This document shows positions 26,411 to 35,950 of a DNA stretch of 64,000 bases, in pieces; the first letter of the stretch is position 1; the number at the start of each line of letters is the position of its first letter. Below the pieces are notes generated by a model. It saw only the letters and a program-made list of their open reading frames with translations, searched no databases and was not told the DNA's origin. The DNA comes from Chryseobacterium arthrosphaerae (GTDB lineage Bacteria > Bacteroidota > Bacteroidia > Flavobacteriales > Weeksellaceae): the NCBI RefSeq assembly GCF_001684965.1, contig NZ_MAYG01000012.1:1-64000 (forward strand), in the 5' to 3' direction. The position numbers were made by a program, and so were the translations under genes.

Positions 26411-27172
26411 TTAAACTTTATCTTTTAGCCAGCTGTACAGAATTTCATTGAATTCGTCCGGCTTTTCCATCATAGCAGCATGACCACAGTGATCAATCCA
26501 GAACAGATCTGAATTCGGGATAAACTTATGCATATCTTCCGCTACTTCCGGAGGAGTTACATTGTCCTGTTTTCCCCAGATCAGACAGGTAGGTGTTACA
26601 ATCTTGGGAAGATCGTTCAGCATATTGTGTTTGATGGCACTTCTTGCCAGCATTACTGTTTTTATTCCTTTCATTCTGTCGTTGACCACGGCAAAAACTT
26701 CATCCACAAGATCTTCAGTAGCTACTTTAGGGTCATAAAAAACCTCTTCCGTTTTCTTTCTGATATAGGATCTGTCGTTCTTTCTTGGGAAACTGTCTCC
26801 GAAGGTTCTCTCATACAATCCGGAACTCCCTGTCAGAACAAGATTTTTTACCAGGTCCGGTCTGGCCAAGGTCAGGATGAGTCCTATATGTCCGCCCATC
26901 GAGTTTCCTACGATAGTGACAGGTCCTGAAATATGACTTTCTATAAACTTGATAATATATTTTGCGAGAGTGGTAAGATTCGTATTGAGTACCGGCAGAT
27001 CGTAGATCGGCAGCTGAGGAACAAACACTTTGAACCCCTTATCCGAAAAAAAATCTACCATTTTATCGAAATTGCTCAATCCACCCATTAACCCGTGCAA
27101 CAGCACTAATGGATGTCCTTCCCCCGCCTCTACATAGGAATATTTCTTTTCTTTTTTTGTACTAAATATCAT
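26411..27172 (-). CDS. Alpha/beta hydrolase
   Basis: 253 aa. HGLMGGLSNFD oxyanion-hole region (residues about 26-36), nucleophile elbow GNSMGG (Ser91), acid residue in WGKQDNVTP and His in DHCGHAAMMEKPDEF. This is the canonical hydrolase triad; substrate unknown. I start at 27172 because the longer reading from 27217 runs through the promoter box at 27195-27202. Downstream of it lies the engB/ElaA pair in the same direction. Confidence 0.9.
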   Translation of the reverse strand: MIFSTKKEKKYSYVEAGEGHPLVLLHGLMGGLSNFDKMVDFFSDKGFKVFVPQLPIYDLPVLNTNLTTLAKYIIKFIESHISGPVTIVGNSMGGHIGLILTLARPDLVKNLVLTGSSGLYERTFGDSFPRKNDRSYIRKKTEEVFYDPKVATEDLVDEVFAVVNDRMKGIKTVMLARSAIKHNMLNDLPKIVTPTCLIWGKQDNVTPPEVAEDMHKFIPNSDLFWIDHCGHAAMMEKPDEFNEILYSWLKDKV

Positions 27173-27194
27173 AAATCGCCTTAATAAAGCCCTG

Positions 27195-27202
27195 CAAAAA
27201 TA
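27195..27202 (-). promoter_or_regulatory. -7 box of the alpha/beta hydrolase gene
   Basis: Minus-strand TATTTTTG, 22 nt before the ATG at 27172. It also rules out the longer upstream start. Confidence 0.65.
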
Positions 27203-27396
27203 CAAATTAAACCTCAAAAATATTTTGATTATCCTAATTTAAGATAAAAATAATACAATATTCCCCTTTTTAACTTTTTTTTTAAAAACCGCTTTATTAT
27301 GGCTTAAATAACAGTTTTAACAAATGTCTACATATCAGCAAATTACATTCCTGAAACTCAATCTTTAATAAAACTTATTAACATTGAGTCAAAAAG

Positions 27397-27438
27397 TGGG
27401 AAAAAGTGGGAAATTTTGGAAATTATTATATAAATTTG
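27397..27438 (+). promoter_or_regulatory. MraZ operator repeats and leaderless mraZ promoter
   Basis: Three direct repeats TGGGA (27397-27401), TGGGA (27407-27411) and TGGAA (27417-27421) are each separated by exactly 5 nt, matching the TGGGN-N5 repeats bound by MraZ in other bacteria. They precede a -7 box TAAATTTG at 27431-27438. With Bacteroidota spacing, transcription would begin about at the ATG (27445), giving a leaderless mRNA and allowing bound MraZ to block the promoter. Confidence 0.85.
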
Positions 27439-27444
27439 TCCCAA

Positions 27445-27903
27445 ATGAAAAATTTCATTGGAACATATGAGTGTAAAATTGACGACAAAGGCCGCTTAAA
27501 AGTTCCTTCCTCTCTGATCAAGCAGATGGAGAACTTCGACGATAAGGCGTTTGTAGTCAAAAGATCTGTGTTCCAACCTTGTCTGGAAGTCTACCCTATG
27601 AATGCATGGGATAAACTGATGGGCAAAATTAATAAACTGAACAGATTCATAAAAAAGAATGCTGATTTCATACGAATGTTTACGGCAGGAGTAAAAACAG
27701 TAGAGTTGGATAATGCGGGAAGATTACAGATCTCCAAAGACCTGACGAATTTCGCAAGCCTGCAGAAAGACATTGTGATCACCAGTGCAGGAGAACTTTT
27801 CGAGATCTGGGATAAAGATGCCTATGAAAAGGTTATTTCCACCAACGAAACTGATTTTGCAAGTCTGGCCGAAGATGTAATGGGCTCTTTCGATGAAGAA
27901 TAA
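27445..27903 (+). CDS. mraZ: Transcriptional regulator and cluster gatekeeper MraZ
   Basis: 152 aa. Two SpoVT/AbrB-like halves: MKNFIGTYECKIDDKGRLKVPSSL at the start and VKTVELDNAGRLQISKDL in the second half. MraZ represses its own dcw operon through TGGGN repeats, which are present here. ATG 27445 gives the conserved N-terminus; an upstream in-frame ATG (27406) lies inside the operator and is rejected. First gene of the dcw cluster. Confidence 0.96.
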   Translation: MKNFIGTYECKIDDKGRLKVPSSLIKQMENFDDKAFVVKRSVFQPCLEVYPMNAWDKLMGKINKLNRFIKKNADFIRMFTAGVKTVELDNAGRLQISKDLTNFASLQKDIVITSAGELFEIWDKDAYEKVISTNETDFASLAEDVMGSFDEE

Positions 27904-27952
27904 ACTGGATCGGTTGTTAATATATAAATATTAAATAAAAACACAATTAAGC

Positions 27953-28846
27953 ATGTATCATAACCCCGTTTTGTTGAAGCAGAGTGTTGATGATTTGGTG
28001 ACGAATCCTGACGGAATATATGTGGACTGCACCTTTGGAGGCGGAGGTCACTCAAGAGAAATCCTGAGCAGACTTTCAGACAAAGGAAAACTGTTCAGCT
28101 TTGACCAGGATCTGGATGCACTTAAAAATACAATTGATGATCCCAGATTTACATTGGTGAATCAGAATTTCAGATTTCTGGAAAACTCACTGCTGATGTA
28201 CGGAATCAATCAGATTGACGGTGTTTTGGCTGACCTGGGCGTTTCGTCCCATCAGTTTGACGAGGCAGACAGAGGATTCTCTACCAGAAGCAATGCTCCT
28301 CTGGACATGAGAATGAATGTGATGCAGAATCTGGATGCAAAAAGAGTGATCAATGAATATGGAGAGGAAGAACTTGCAGACATCTTTTACCACTACGGAG
28401 AATTAAGGGAAGCAAGAAAACTGGCCAGAGAGATTGTTCACCACAGGAAAACAAAAAGCATAGAGACCACTGAGGATCTGAAAAAGCTTTTCAGCTATAT
28501 TCCGCCTCACAAAGTGAATAAATTCTATGCCCAGCTCTTCCAGGCCGTGAGAATTGAAGTCAACCAGGAACTGGAGGTATTAAAAGAAATGCTGGTTCAG
28601 GCTTATAATGTTTTAAAACCGGAAGGAAGACTGGTAGTGATTTCTTACCATTCTTTAGAAGACCGTCTTGTAAAAAGATTCCTGAAAAACGGAATGTTCG
28701 AAGGAGAACCGGAAAGAGATATCTACGGAAATTATAAAAAAGCATTCGAACTGGTAAAGAGTAAAGCGATCATTCCTGATGATAAGGAAATCGAAGAAAA
28801 CTCAAGAGCAAGAAGTGCTAAAATGAGAACAGGAATAAAAGTTTAA
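27953..28846 (+). CDS. rsmH: 16S rRNA (cytosine-1402-N4)-methyltransferase RsmH
   Basis: 297 aa SAM-dependent methyltransferase. MYHNPVLLKQSVDDL start, YVDCTFGGGGHSREIL (SAM loop), DGVLADLGVSSHQFDEADRGFS, LDMRMN and VISYHSLEDRLVKRF are characteristic. It modifies the ribosomal P-site. Second gene of the dcw cluster, about 50 nt after mraZ. Confidence 0.97.
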   Translation: MYHNPVLLKQSVDDLVTNPDGIYVDCTFGGGGHSREILSRLSDKGKLFSFDQDLDALKNTIDDPRFTLVNQNFRFLENSLLMYGINQIDGVLADLGVSSHQFDEADRGFSTRSNAPLDMRMNVMQNLDAKRVINEYGEEELADIFYHYGELREARKLAREIVHHRKTKSIETTEDLKKLFSYIPPHKVNKFYAQLFQAVRIEVNQELEVLKEMLVQAYNVLKPEGRLVVISYHSLEDRLVKRFLKNGMFEGEPERDIYGNYKKAFELVKSKAIIPDDKEIEENSRARSAKMRTGIKV

Positions 28847-28944
28847 AAGTGAATGTATCAATCATCAAAAGTGAATTATTTCACAGCACACAATTGATCA
28901 TTGACACAAAGTAAGTTCACTGCGAAGCAAACTGACATAATAAA

Positions 28945-29310
28945 TTGGCAAAGAGAACAACAAATCGCCCCCAGAAAAGACTCACTTTTATAGACATTAT
29001 AAAAGGAAACTTTCTGAATCGTGATGAGATCAAAATACATTACAAGTATTTCCTCCTGTTGTTTGTCCTGATGATGGCCATGATTTATACCAACCATCTC
29101 GTCAATAAAAAAATTAAAATTGTTAACGCCTTAAAGGAAGAAACAGAAGAATACAAATCGAGAAATGCTTACGCCCAGAGTAAGCTGATCAAAGTAAAAA
29201 TGGAATCAGAGCTGGGGAAAGAGGTCGCCCGGGATTCATTGATGACCCTGGAAAACCACCCTCACAAATTGCTAATAAAACTGGACAGTACAGATGCAAA
29301 AGCAAAATGA
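28945..29310 (+). CDS. ftsL: FtsL-like division protein
   Basis: 121 aa. Basic N-terminus, one TM (about residues 35-51, YFLLLFVLMMAMIYTNHL) and a predicted coiled coil (KIKIVNALKEETEEYKSRNAY...), i.e. the bitopic layout of FtsL. Position between rsmH and ftsI supports it. The start is a TTG (28945); the upstream gap has no better ATG. Its end overlaps the ftsI start by 17 nt. Confidence 0.75.
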   Translation: MAKRTTNRPQKRLTFIDIIKGNFLNRDEIKIHYKYFLLLFVLMMAMIYTNHLVNKKIKIVNALKEETEEYKSRNAYAQSKLIKVKMESELGKEVARDSLMTLENHPHKLLIKLDSTDAKAK

Positions 29311-31285
29311 ATACGACAATAAACGTAAAAAAACGTTACGATGGGGCTACCTCTTTGCAGTGGTAGCTTTGTGCGTGTTTGTAATGTTCTTGGCAAGGAT
29401 TGTTATCCTTCAGAATACCAACGTTCAGGAGATCAAAGACGATTACATCAATAAAAACTACCGGGAGGCTACTTTAAAAGCGGCCCGCGGGAACCTGTTT
29501 GCTTCTGACGGTTCCATTCTCGCCACCACCGTAATGCGCTATGACATCTATCTGGATTTCAAAACAATGAAAGATACGGTGTACACCAATAATATCGGAG
29601 CTCTTACTGATTCTTTAAGCAAAATGTTCGGGAAACCAAGAAGTGAATTCAGACAGAAGTTTGACGAACAGAAGAAAAAGAAAAACCAGTATTACACGCT
29701 GGTAAAAGGACTTGATTTTGACCAATATGACAGGATAAGAAAATTTCCGATCTTCAAAAGAGGTAAAAATAAAGGAGGTTTCATCGTAGACAGAAACTAT
29801 AAAAGAGAACTGGCCACTTCAGAAATCGGAGCCGGAACCATCGGAATGGACAACGGAGAGCTTAAGTCCGGTCTTGAAGGAGCATTCTCAAAATACCTGA
29901 CAGGAACTGACGGGAAAAGACTGGAACAGAGAATCAACTCTTCCCAATGGAAACCGATCGACTTCTGGAAAGTTCAGGAACCTGTAGATGGAGAAGACGT
30001 TTATACAACCTTAGACCTTAGAATTCAGGATATTGCCCATTCCGCACTGGAGAAGCAGCTTACTCATTATGAAGCAAAACATGGCACCGTAATCGTCATG
30101 GAAGTTGAAACAGGAAAAGTACGTGCACTGGTGAATTTAAGAAGAACAGAATCAGGAGATTATGAAGACTCTTACAACTATGCATTAAAAGATAATATCG
30201 AGCCGGGATCTACGTTTAAAACCATTTCGTTGTTAGCAGCCATGGATGACGGATTCATCGATGAGAATACAACCGTAAATGTAGGAAACGGAGTCTGGAC
30301 TTACGCAAAACAGAGAATCTCTGACGGACACGGCGGCGGAACTTATGACATCAGTGATGTTTTAGCCAAATCCAGTAACGTGGGAACCGCTAAACTTATT
30401 ACTAAGTATTATGCTGAAAAGCCGCAGATCTTCCTTGACCATCTGAAACGCTGGAAACTGTTTGATAAAATGGATATCGAGCTTCCCGGAATTACGAAAC
30501 CAAAAATCGTAACCCCGGAAAATAAAAGATGGAATGCCGCAACATTAGCCTCCATCTCTTATGGATACTCTTCAAACATCAACCTATTACAGCTGACCAC
30601 ATTCTACAATGGAGTTGCCAATGGTGGAAAAATGCTGAAACCGCTTTTCATTGACAAAATCCTGAAGGACGGAAAGGTAATGTATCAGTCAAAACCTGAA
30701 GTGCTCGTGAATAAGATGGCGTCAGAAAAAGCCATTAAAATGATGACCAGCGCCCTGACCAAAGCCGTAGAAAAAGGAACCGGACGAAGCATCTTCACCC
30801 CGAACCTGAAAATGGCCGGCAAAACAGGAACCGCAAGATTTGAATACTGGCTTCCCGGGCCTATGAAGTACAGAGCCTCATTCGCTGGATTCTATCCTGC
30901 AGATGCACCGAAGTACACCTGTTATGTAATGATAAGTGAACCCAATACATCAATAGGGTTTTATGGAGGACCTGTTTCAGCACCTGTATTTAAGGAAATC
31001 GCAGGAAAAACATTCCTGAAAACACCTCAGAATATTGAAAAAGAAATGCTGGTAGACAAAAAGGTAAACCTTAGTAAAATGGTGGAGCCTAACGTCAAAG
31101 TGGCGGTAAATGATAAACAGATGCCTAATGTCGTAGGATTAATCGGTAAAAACGTGATCCCGCAATTGGAAAACTTAGGGTACCGTGTCGATTATAAAGG
31201 AGTGGGAAGAATCAAAGAACAGTTCCCGCTGGAAGGCACTACGATCAGCAAGAATCAGAGAATATATTTATCTCTGCAGAATTAG
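29294..31285 (+). CDS. ftsI: Division-specific penicillin-binding protein (FtsI/PBP3) with PASTA domain
   Basis: 663 aa. Membrane anchor at residues about 18-36, then the PBP dimerisation domain, then transpeptidase motifs: SxxK in EPGSTFKTIS (about residue 303), SSN in LAKSSNVGTAK (about 358) and KTG in AGKTGTARF (about 508). The C-terminal about 60 residues (MPNVVGLIGKNVIPQLENLGY...) form one PASTA repeat. It makes septal peptidoglycan with FtsW. It starts inside the ftsL end (overlapping frames), so translation is coupled. Confidence 0.96.
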   Translation: MQKQNEYDNKRKKTLRWGYLFAVVALCVFVMFLARIVILQNTNVQEIKDDYINKNYREATLKAARGNLFASDGSILATTVMRYDIYLDFKTMKDTVYTNNIGALTDSLSKMFGKPRSEFRQKFDEQKKKKNQYYTLVKGLDFDQYDRIRKFPIFKRGKNKGGFIVDRNYKRELATSEIGAGTIGMDNGELKSGLEGAFSKYLTGTDGKRLEQRINSSQWKPIDFWKVQEPVDGEDVYTTLDLRIQDIAHSALEKQLTHYEAKHGTVIVMEVETGKVRALVNLRRTESGDYEDSYNYALKDNIEPGSTFKTISLLAAMDDGFIDENTTVNVGNGVWTYAKQRISDGHGGGTYDISDVLAKSSNVGTAKLITKYYAEKPQIFLDHLKRWKLFDKMDIELPGITKPKIVTPENKRWNAATLASISYGYSSNINLLQLTTFYNGVANGGKMLKPLFIDKILKDGKVMYQSKPEVLVNKMASEKAIKMMTSALTKAVEKGTGRSIFTPNLKMAGKTGTARFEYWLPGPMKYRASFAGFYPADAPKYTCYVMISEPNTSIGFYGGPVSAPVFKEIAGKTFLKTPQNIEKEMLVDKKVNLSKMVEPNVKVAVNDKQMPNVVGLIGKNVIPQLENLGYRVDYKGVGRIKEQFPLEGTTISKNQRIYLSLQN

Positions 31286-31293
31286 AAAAAACC

Positions 31294-31337
31294 AGTTCCG
31301 AAGGGACGATTTAAAAAAGATAGGATAAAGTCCTGTT
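31294..31337 (+). repeat. Two-hairpin dcw repeat, copy 1 (upstream of murE)
   Basis: AGTTCCGAAGGGACGATTT, then a second small hairpin AGGA-taaag-TCCT. Copies 2 and 3 are at 37197-37241 and 41343-41386. Base changes between copies keep both stems pairable. Confidence 0.75.
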
Positions 31338-31344
31338 GATAAAA

Positions 31345-32805
31345 ATGATTATAACAGAATTAGTAAACAGAATTCCGGTAGTAGAAATCCACGGTGACAA
31401 CAACCGTGAAGTAAGCGAACTGGTATTCGACAGCAGAAAAGTTACAGAAAACTCTCTTTACATCGCTATAAGAGGTACAGTAGTGGACGGGCATTCGTTC
31501 ATTGCATCTTCCATTGAAAAAGGAGCAACCACAATTGTTTGTGAAGAATTCCCTGAAACACTGGCAGAACACGTTACTTATATCAAAGTTAAAGACTCCG
31601 CTAAAGCATTGGGGCATCTTGCTTCTAACTTCTATGGAAATCCGTCTAGAAAATTAAAACTGATCGGAGTTACAGGAACAAACGGAAAAACCTCTGTTTC
31701 TACTCTTCTTTTTGATGTTTTCAGAAATTTAGGATATGATTCTGCTCTGTTATCAACCGTTGAAATCAGAATTGGAGAAGAAATTATTCCGGCAACCCAC
31801 ACCACTCCGGATGTAATTACCATCAACAAAATATTGGCGGAAGCAGTGGAGAAAGGATGCGAATTTGCTTTCATGGAAGTAAGTTCTCACGGAATCGCTC
31901 AAAACAGAATTGAGGGCCTTCATTTCAAAGTAGCAGGCTTTACCAACCTTACCCATGATCATTTAGATTATCATAAAACCTTCGAAGAATATCTGAAAAC
32001 GAAAAAAAGATTCTTCGATGAGCTTGAAGATACCGCTATTGCCATCACCAATGTAGATGATAAGAACGGCAATGTCATGCTTCAGAACACTAAGGCAAAA
32101 AAGAAGTCTTATGCTTTGAAAACAATGGCAGACTACCACGGAAAATTATTGGAAGTGGATTTCAACGGTATGCTGCTGAACTTCAACGGAAAAGAATTCT
32201 GGACGACACTGACAGGAAAGTTCAATGTGTACAATCTATTGCTTGTATTCGGAATTGCTGCTGAACTCGGTTTTGAACAGGATGAAATTCTTCAGGCTGT
32301 CAGCAAATTAAAAAGAGTGAACGGAAGATTTGAAACATTCAAATCGGATGGTGGAATTTTCTTTATCGTAGACTACGCCCACACTCCGGATGCTTTAGAA
32401 AACATCCTGGACAGCATCAACGATATCAGAACAAAAAATGAGAGACTGATCACCGTTTTCGGTTGCGGAGGAGACAGAGACCACTCCAAAAGACCGGAAA
32501 TGGGAAATATTGCCACTAAAAAATCAACATTGGCAATCATCACATCAGATAACCCGAGAACAGAAGACCCGGGACAGATTATCAAAGAAATTGAAGCAGG
32601 AGTTGAACCACAAAACTTCAGCAAATACACTTCAATTCCGGATAGAAAAGAAGCCATCAAAATGGCCATCAGGTTCGCAGAACCCAAAGATATTGTTTTA
32701 GTTGCCGGAAAAGGCCACGAAACGTATCAGGAGATCAATGGTGTAAAACATCATTTTGACGACAAAGAAGTGATTAATGAGCTTTGGAAATTAATGTCCA
32801 AATAG
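31345..32805 (+). CDS. murE: UDP-MurNAc-L-Ala-D-Glu:meso-diaminopimelate ligase
   Basis: 486 aa Mur ligase. GVTGTNGKTSVST (P-loop, about residue 107), HTTPDV, EVSSHG, and VDYAHTPDALE. The specificity motif DNPRTEDP indicates meso-DAP as the added amino acid. ATG 31345 is chosen over an in-frame TTG at 31336. It follows ftsI with a 59-nt gap containing repeat copy 1. Confidence 0.97.
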   Translation: MIITELVNRIPVVEIHGDNNREVSELVFDSRKVTENSLYIAIRGTVVDGHSFIASSIEKGATTIVCEEFPETLAEHVTYIKVKDSAKALGHLASNFYGNPSRKLKLIGVTGTNGKTSVSTLLFDVFRNLGYDSALLSTVEIRIGEEIIPATHTTPDVITINKILAEAVEKGCEFAFMEVSSHGIAQNRIEGLHFKVAGFTNLTHDHLDYHKTFEEYLKTKKRFFDELEDTAIAITNVDDKNGNVMLQNTKAKKKSYALKTMADYHGKLLEVDFNGMLLNFNGKEFWTTLTGKFNVYNLLLVFGIAAELGFEQDEILQAVSKLKRVNGRFETFKSDGGIFFIVDYAHTPDALENILDSINDIRTKNERLITVFGCGGDRDHSKRPEMGNIATKKSTLAIITSDNPRTEDPGQIIKEIEAGVEPQNFSKYTSIPDRKEAIKMAIRFAEPKDIVLVAGKGHETYQEINGVKHHFDDKEVINELWKLMSK

Positions 32806-32845
32806 ATTAAAGATTAAACTCATTTAAAAATTTAAAAATTTGATA

Positions 32846-33223
32846 ATGACGAAGAATTTTGAAGATTTCCCGGTATATATCAAAAGTTTAGATCTTATTC
32901 AAAAAGTGTATGAGTTTCTTCAAAATCCAGGTTTTAAAAAAGAATTTGAATTTAATAACCAGATAAAAAGAGCGAGTTTTTCAATTAGCAACAATATTGC
33001 GGAAGGCTCAGAATATAATAATAACAGACAATTTATTAGATATTTAAAAATTGCAAAAGGCAGCTGTGCAGAAGTAAAAAGTATGCTGATTGTAAGTAAA
33101 AGATTAAAATTAGGTGACGAAAATAAAGCTGAAGAAATCATTACCCTTTCAAGAGAATTTTCTTCAAACATATCAAACTTTATTAAGTATTTAAGTGAAA
33201 ATATTGAGAAGCCCAATCTTTAA
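32846..33223 (+). CDS. Four-helix-bundle protein (23S rRNA-IVS-like), inserted in the dcw cluster
   Basis: 125 aa. NFEDFPVYIKSLDLIQKVYEFL, NNQIKRASFSISNNIAEGSEYNNNRQFIRYLKIAKGSCAEVKSML and ISNFIKYLSEN are typical of the small four-helix-bundle family also encoded by intervening sequences in 23S rRNA. Function is uncertain. It sits between murE and mraY, a position without a division role, in noticeably AT-richer DNA. Start ATG 32846 (TTG at 32840 also possible). Same strand and no promoter of its own, so it is carried on the cluster transcript. Confidence 0.9.
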   Translation: MTKNFEDFPVYIKSLDLIQKVYEFLQNPGFKKEFEFNNQIKRASFSISNNIAEGSEYNNNRQFIRYLKIAKGSCAEVKSMLIVSKRLKLGDENKAEEIITLSREFSSNISNFIKYLSENIEKPNL

Positions 33224-33267
33224 ATCTTTAAATAAATTAAATTTTTAAATAATAAAAAAACAGAAAC

Positions 33268-34509
33268 ATGCTATACTATCTATACGAATATCTGACCAGC
33301 CATGGCATCCATGTTCCGGGATTAGGAATGTTGAAATACATTTCCTTCCGTGCCGGGATGGCAGTATTGCTCTCACTGATCATTGCTCTTGTTTACGGAA
33401 AAAGAGTGATCAACTACCTGAGAACAAAACAAATGGGAGAACTGGTACGTGACCTTGGACTTGATGGGCAGAAACAGAAAGAAGGAACTCCTACCATGGG
33501 AGGACTCATCATCATTCTGGCAACCATTATTCCGGTATTGCTGTTTACAAGAATTACCAATGTATATATTGTCCTGCTGCTGGTTTCAATGTTCTGGATG
33601 GGAGCTATTGGTTTCCTTGATGATTATTTAAAGAAAATCAAAAAAAATAAAGACGGCTTAAGTGGGAAATTCAAAATCGTAGGCCAGGTAGGATTAGGGT
33701 TAATTGTAGGAGTTACAATGTATTTCCACCCGGACATTACAGTAAAAAGAAAATATGCAGATGCCAAAGTGGTGAACAGAAACAATGTGGAGCAGAACTT
33801 CATGCCTACAGAAAAAATTACGGTTTCCACCGTTCCTTTTGCAAAGAATAATGAATTCGACTATAGCGGAATTTTATTCTGGATGAACGATAAAGATGCC
33901 CATGAGTGGGCATGGATTGTCTTTATCCCTATTGTAATTTTCATTGTAACAGCCGTTTCGAACGGAGCCAATATTACCGACGGGATTGATGGCCTCGCAG
34001 CAGGAACCAGTGCCATTATACTGCTCACGCTGGCCCTTTTCGCTTACCTTTCCGGGAACATCATCTTTGCAGATTACCTCAATATCATGTTCCTTCCGAA
34101 TATGGGAGAAACCACCATATTTGCAGTAGCCATGGTAGGTGCCGTTATAGGCTTCTTCTGGTACAATACCTATCCTGCACAGGTTTTCATGGGAGATACC
34201 GGAAGCTTAATGCTGGGAGGGGTAATTGCCGTTTTAGCTATTATTTTAAGAAAAGAATTACTGATTCCCGTGTTATGCGGAATCTTCCTGATTGAAAACC
34301 TTTCTGTAATGCTTCAGGTGATTGTTTTCAAATACAGAAAAAGAAAATACGGGTTGGAATATGCCCAAAACAACAGACTTTTTAAAATGTCCCCGTTACA
34401 CCACCATTATCAGAAAGAAGGCTTTCACGAAAGTAAAATCGTGAACAGGATGATCATCATCGGCGTAATACTGGCAATTGTATGTCTGATCACATTAAAA
34501 ATGAGATAA
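33268..34509 (+). CDS. mraY: Phospho-MurNAc-pentapeptide transferase MraY
   Basis: 413 aa, about ten TM segments. It makes lipid I. Motifs: [25 protein letters not shown] (catalytic Asp pair), [17 protein letters not shown] and [13 protein letters not shown] long periplasmic/cytoplasmic insertion (about residues 150-205) is seen in Bacteroidota homologues. Confidence 0.97.
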   Translation: MLYYLYEYLTSHGIHVPGLGMLKYISFRAGMAVLLSLIIALVYGKRVINYLRTKQMGELVRDLGLDGQKQKEGTPTMGGLIIILATIIPVLLFTRITNVYIVLLLVSMFWMGAIGFLDDYLKKIKKNKDGLSGKFKIVGQVGLGLIVGVTMYFHPDITVKRKYADAKVVNRNNVEQNFMPTEKITVSTVPFAKNNEFDYSGILFWMNDKDAHEWAWIVFIPIVIFIVTAVSNGANITDGIDGLAAGTSAIILLTLALFAYLSGNIIFADYLNIMFLPNMGETTIFAVAMVGAVIGFFWYNTYPAQVFMGDTGSLMLGGVIAVLAIILRKELLIPVLCGIFLIENLSVMLQVIVFKYRKRKYGLEYAQNNRLFKMSPLHHHYQKEGFHESKIVNRMIIIGVILAIVCLITLKMR

Positions 34510-34590
34510 AAAATCAATTTAAAAATTAAAAGATTCAAACATTGAACATTTTTTAATCGTTAAATCTTTTAATCATTAAATCAAAATAAT

Positions 34591-35928
34591 ATGAAAATAG
34601 TTGTTTTAGGAGGTGGAGAAAGCGGATGCGGTGCTGCTTATTTGGCTAAAAAGAAAGGTCTGGAAGTATTTCTTTCAGATAAAGGAGCCATTAAGGATAA
34701 CTATAAGCAGTTTCTTACCGATAATGAAATTGAATTTGAAGAGGGAAACCACGATGAAGAAAGAATTTTAAATGCAGACTGGATCGTAAAAAGCCCGGGA
34801 ATTCCGAAAAAGGCAGAAATCATCCATAAAATTCATGACAAAGGAATAAGACTTTCCTCTGAAATTGAATTTGCCTCAGAATTTACAGATGCCAAGATCA
34901 TTGCCATTACCGGAAGCAACGGAAAAACAACAACAACCTCACTGATCTACTATATCCTTAAAAATGACGGATTGAATGTAGGTTTGGGCGGAAATATCGG
35001 GTATAGTTTTGCCAGACAGGTTGCTGATGAAAACCATGAATATTATGTACTGGAAGTAAGCTCTTTCCAGTTGGATGATATTCAGAACTTCAGACCGTAT
35101 ATTTCTTTATTGTTAAATCTGTCTCAGGATCACCTGGATCAGTACAATTACAACTATGAAGAATATGCGCTGGCAAAATTCAGAATCACTGAAAATCAGG
35201 AAAACGACAATTTCTTCATCTATAACAAAGATGATGAAATGAGCAAAAACCTTCTCGAAAAACTTGAGATAAAAGCGAAAATGATCCCTTTCTCTACAAA
35301 AGAAAAACTGTCTGAGGGAGGTTACATGGAAGATGATAAAATTGTGGTGAAAGTGAAAGATGAGTTCTCAATGAAAGTTGATGAATTATCCCTTCTCGGA
35401 AACCATAATGTAGCCAATAGCCTGGCCGCTTCCATAGCAGGTAAAATACTGAAGATCAACAATGAAAGTATCAGACATTCATTAATGACCTTCCAGGCCG
35501 TAGAACACAGATTGGAATTTGTAACTGAAATTGACAGTGTAAAATACATCAACGACAGTAAAGCGACCAACGTGAACGCCACCTATTATGCTTTAGAGAG
35601 CATGAAAACTCCAACCGTATGGATCGTTGGAGGACTGGATAAAGGTAATGACTACACCGAAATTGAAGATTTAGTCAAAAGAAAAGTAAAGGCAATTGTA
35701 TGCCTTGGGGTTGACAACAAAAAGATCATAGATTTCTTTAAAGACAAAAAAGAGTTTATTTATGATACTTCAAGCATGGAAGAAGCCGTGAAAATTTCAA
35801 AATCACTGGCCAAAAAAGGAGACACCGTTCTTCTCTCACCATGCTGCGCAAGCTTTGATTTATTCAAAAGCTATGAAGACAGAGGACGCCAGTTTAAAGA
35901 ACAGGTATTAAAAGCCAATGGCCATTAG
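34591..35928 (+). CDS. murD: UDP-MurNAc-L-alanine:D-glutamate ligase MurD
   Basis: 445 aa. GGGESGCGAAYLAKKKG N-terminal Rossmann loop, ITGSNGKTTTTSL P-loop, EVSSFQLDDI, NDSKATNVNA and LSPCCASFDLFKSYEDRGRQF. It adds D-glutamate to the nucleotide precursor. Its tail overlaps the longer possible ftsW start (35918). Confidence 0.97.
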   Translation: MKIVVLGGGESGCGAAYLAKKKGLEVFLSDKGAIKDNYKQFLTDNEIEFEEGNHDEERILNADWIVKSPGIPKKAEIIHKIHDKGIRLSSEIEFASEFTDAKIIAITGSNGKTTTTSLIYYILKNDGLNVGLGGNIGYSFARQVADENHEYYVLEVSSFQLDDIQNFRPYISLLLNLSQDHLDQYNYNYEEYALAKFRITENQENDNFFIYNKDDEMSKNLLEKLEIKAKMIPFSTKEKLSEGGYMEDDKIVVKVKDEFSMKVDELSLLGNHNVANSLAASIAGKILKINNESIRHSLMTFQAVEHRLEFVTEIDSVKYINDSKATNVNATYYALESMKTPTVWIVGGLDKGNDYTEIEDLVKRKVKAIVCLGVDNKKIIDFFKDKKEFIYDTSSMEEAVKISKSLAKKGDTVLLSPCCASFDLFKSYEDRGRQFKEQVLKANGH

Positions 35929-35950
35929 CCGGAAGCCAATAGCATTACAT

